Below, in pieces: positions 62,155 to 64,000 of a stretch of 64,000 nucleotides of DNA. How positions within the stretch are numbered: the first letter of the stretch is position 1; each line of letters opens with the position of its first letter. This stretch comes from an uncultured Prevotellaceae bacterium (GTDB lineage Bacteria; Bacteroidota; Bacteroidia; Bacteroidales; Bacteroidaceae). Location: NCBI GenBank assembly GCA_902790625.1, contig CADASP010000004.1:1-64000 (forward strand), written 5' to 3'. Below the pieces are notes generated by a model that saw only the letters and a list, made by a program, of their open reading frames with translations, searched no databases and was not told the origin of the DNA. Position numbers and translations under genes: made by a program.

Positions 62155-64000
62155 TTACTTGATTACCACCTTCCTGTTTCCGTGGATATACAGACCCTTG
62201 CCGGTGGGCTTGCCTTGCCGCTTCAAGCCATCCAATGTAAACCAGGCGTCCTCACGTTGAACGTTCATCGTTGAACGTTGAACGTCTTTGATGCCCGAAG
62301 CCTCGCTGCCAGCGAAATACAGGCGGGCTTCACTCACGTCGCCAGCTTCGATGCCGTTCAGCTGGAAGTAGGCGCGGAAGGCTCCGATGGTCATCTCGCC
62401 GTTGGGATAGAAGAGCTTGACTTCCTCATCTTCCTCATCTTTACTGAGGTATAGCATCGTCTTGTCCTCGCCATCAATCTCCATAGCGCTGAAGATTCCT
62501 TTGAAGGTCACCTTTTCATCTGCACTGGTCACAGCATGATCCCCATCGGCTGGGTCAACGTTTTGGATGGTCACATTGTAGAAAATGGGGTTCTCGATGT
62601 AGTCATCCTCATCTTCCCACTTGACGATGTAGGGCTTGCCAGCTTCCATCGTCCCGGTGTCCACTTCCTTGAAGTTCAGGTAGAGACTTCCGCCATCGAA
62701 GCCTGTCTCATGCTCAAATTCTTCGCTTTCCTCGGTGTCCAGTTCCATCACCGTAGCATTCTGGAATTCGCTGTCTTCTATCGACACTTCGAAGGGCAGG
62801 CAAATCGTGTTCCAGTGTCCGTTCTTCCAAAGTGTACGGCCATCCAGCTTCACGTTCATCTCTTCGCCATTGTCGTTCACACTGATAAGGGCTGTGTTAT
62901 TCTCCTCATCGCCCTTTTCCGAGTCATCGTCAGCAAGCACCAAATCGTCAAAGGGAGGAGGCGTCGGTGTGGTAAACCTCAGAATAATGGGGTTTTCGGG
63001 GTCACAATACCCTTCCGTGTGATCCTCACCTGTGTAGATGAAATTTAGTTCGCCCTCATAGAGAACCTCACAATTCTCATAAAAGACATCATTCAAGTGG
63101 TCATACATCTTGAAAGAGACCGGTTCGTCAGGGGTACTATAATAGATGGGAAGCCCATTCAGCATCGGGAACGGCTCCCCCCATTCCAAAACATACTCAT
63201 CAGTCAAAGACATCTCATTAGCCCTACATTCGTCATCAACAAAGGCGGCCACCTCAAGGGCATCCCAGTTTTCACGGTCGTGAGTGATGATTTCACCATC
63301 AATCATAATGGCGGCGACGAAAGGCCGGTTAAATTGAAAAGCATGGTAATCGAAGTCAGGCCAATATGTTTCATACAAAACATTATTATCATTGCCTCCT
63401 GCTTCAGATTGGACTTCGGGGAATGTAAATGATATATTCTCAGAAGCAGAATAGTAAATATAGCCTTGTCCAGGCTCAAGGGTGGTTAGCTCCCCTCTCC
63501 AACTAAGATCAGTAAAGACAGCGGACGCGGTCTGGGATATAACCATGTCACCAGAAGCAGGGAAATCAGCAAAGGCCTCGTTGACAGACATTGTCTCACT
63601 TAGCGGGAACGCCATCCAGTTGTCACCGTTGTTGATGGTGGCGGGGTGCTCGGCTGGGTCGATGGGCATGCCTTCCAGCATTATCTCACAATCAGCTACA
63701 ACCTTTATTTGGTACATCTGGGTTAAATCAAGGCTATGCAACTGTCCTCTCCATCTACTACCGTTGTAAGTGGTACTGCCGCTCTGCGAATTGATGGTAA
63801 TATTGGGCTCAGGCAACGCCTCAAAAAGGGCAGTCTTCAGGTCATCAAGAGTAATTTCGACGTAGAACGACACCCAGTTCCAGCCTGCTGCAAGCTGAAT
63901 GGTCTGAGTTAGGGTGGTTGGTTGTGTGGTAAAGTTCAGGATAATGGGATTCTCGGGATCATACCTTCCCTCAATGTGATCATAACCTGTTAGGATGCGT
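62155..64000 (-). CDS. Large secreted protein, partial at the 5' end
   Basis: At least 614 residues; the frame stays open to the end of the window, so the start is not seen. A GTG at 63873 is not a plausible start because the upstream sequence GWNWVSFYV continues the same repeat. Two segments recur (DHTEGYCDPENPIIL and DHIEGRYDPENPIIL; WRGQLHSLDL and WRGELTTLEP), pointing to tandem adhesin or binding modules. The end has a GKGLYIHGNRKVVIK tail. It contains a heptamer repeat near its C-terminus. Function unknown; probably surface-located. Confidence 0.75.
   Translation of the reverse strand, partial: RILTGYDHIEGRYDPENPIILNFTTQPTTLTQTIQLAAGWNWVSFYVEITLDDLKTALFEALPEPNITINSQSGSTTYNGSRWRGQLHSLDLTQMYQIKVVADCEIMLEGMPIDPAEHPATINNGDNWMAFPLSETMSVNEAFADFPASGDMVISQTASAVFTDLSWRGELTTLEPGQGYIYYSASENISFTFPEVQSEAGGNDNNVLYETYWPDFDYHAFQFNRPFVAAIMIDGEIITHDRENWDALEVAAFVDDECRANEMSLTDEYVLEWGEPFPMLNGLPIYYSTPDEPVSFKMYDHLNDVFYENCEVLYEGELNFIYTGEDHTEGYCDPENPIILRFTTPTPPPFDDLVLADDDSEKGDEENNTALISVNDNGEEMNVKLDGRTLWKNGHWNTICLPFEVSIEDSEFQNATVMELDTEESEEFEHETGFDGGSLYLNFKEVDTGTMEAGKPYIVKWEDEDDYIENPIFYNVTIQNVDPADGDHAVTSADEKVTFKGIFSAMEIDGEDKTMLYLSKDEEDEEVKLFYPNGEMTIGAFRAYFQLNGIEAGDVSEARLYFAGSEASGIKDVQRSTMNVQREDAWFTLDGLKRQGKPTGKGLYIHGNRKVVIK
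62254..62285. repeat. GTTGAAC heptamer repeat inside a coding sequence
   Basis: About four GTTGAAC/CGTTCAA units lie in frame within the C-terminal region of the large secreted protein, coding for DVQRSTMNVQRED. Confidence 0.8.

Overview
The window looks like a chromosome segment of a Bacteroidales bacterium, most likely of the Prevotella group. Many genes are preceded by the Bacteroidetes promoter form TTTG-N19-21-TAnnTTTG. Fumarate reductase is encoded in the order C-A-B. There are many secreted glycoside hydrolases and peptidases, and several secreted proteins end in a GIYI-x-GKK type tail. The organism is inferred; there is no rRNA here to test it.

Layout. 0-22.5 kb is GC-richer housekeeping and carbohydrate-use DNA: an acetyltransferase and a GH31 glycosidase, an M16 peptidase, a GH16 glucanase, the frdCAB operon (interrupted by a four-helix-bundle gene), a DJ-1 family gene, a GH43/DUF2264 pair and a 1165-residue surface protein. 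A tRNA-Asn at 22.5 kb opens an AT-rich accessory island (22.6-32.7 kb). It holds a truncated tyrosine integrase, several unknown genes, a WG-repeat-like protein, a HAD-like gene lacking its catalytic Asp, an AAA ATPase/nuclease next to a TOTE-type primase-helicase, and a decayed AlbA-type regulator. 32.8-40.6 kb returns to chromosomal style with an LRR-dockerin protein and a subtilase-dockerin protein. A second AT-rich island (41.3-52.3 kb) carries a TPR-CHAT protease, a caspase / ECF-type sigma / anti-sigma-like operon and, divergent from the caspase, a seven-gene operon with membrane proteins, an acidic 57-residue protein and a macro-like/von Willebrand A fusion. A terminal-repeat scar of one IS lies at its left edge and a deleted copy of the same IS at its right edge. 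53.4-64 kb is again chromosomal: an M6 peptidase, obg, an S9 peptidase, a phosphoglycolate-phosphatase-like gene and a large secreted protein that runs off the window.

The most interesting candidate system is the second island. Two clan-CD protease types (CHAT and caspase), a dedicated sigma/anti-sigma pair and a divergent multi-gene membrane operon suggest a protease-centred stress or anti-phage response. Its function is inferred from gene content only. Other unusual items are a 33-cysteine tail on FrdC, a repeat-derived insertion inside the G domain of Obg, and several families of short tandem or palindromic repeats that sit between genes and sometimes inside them.
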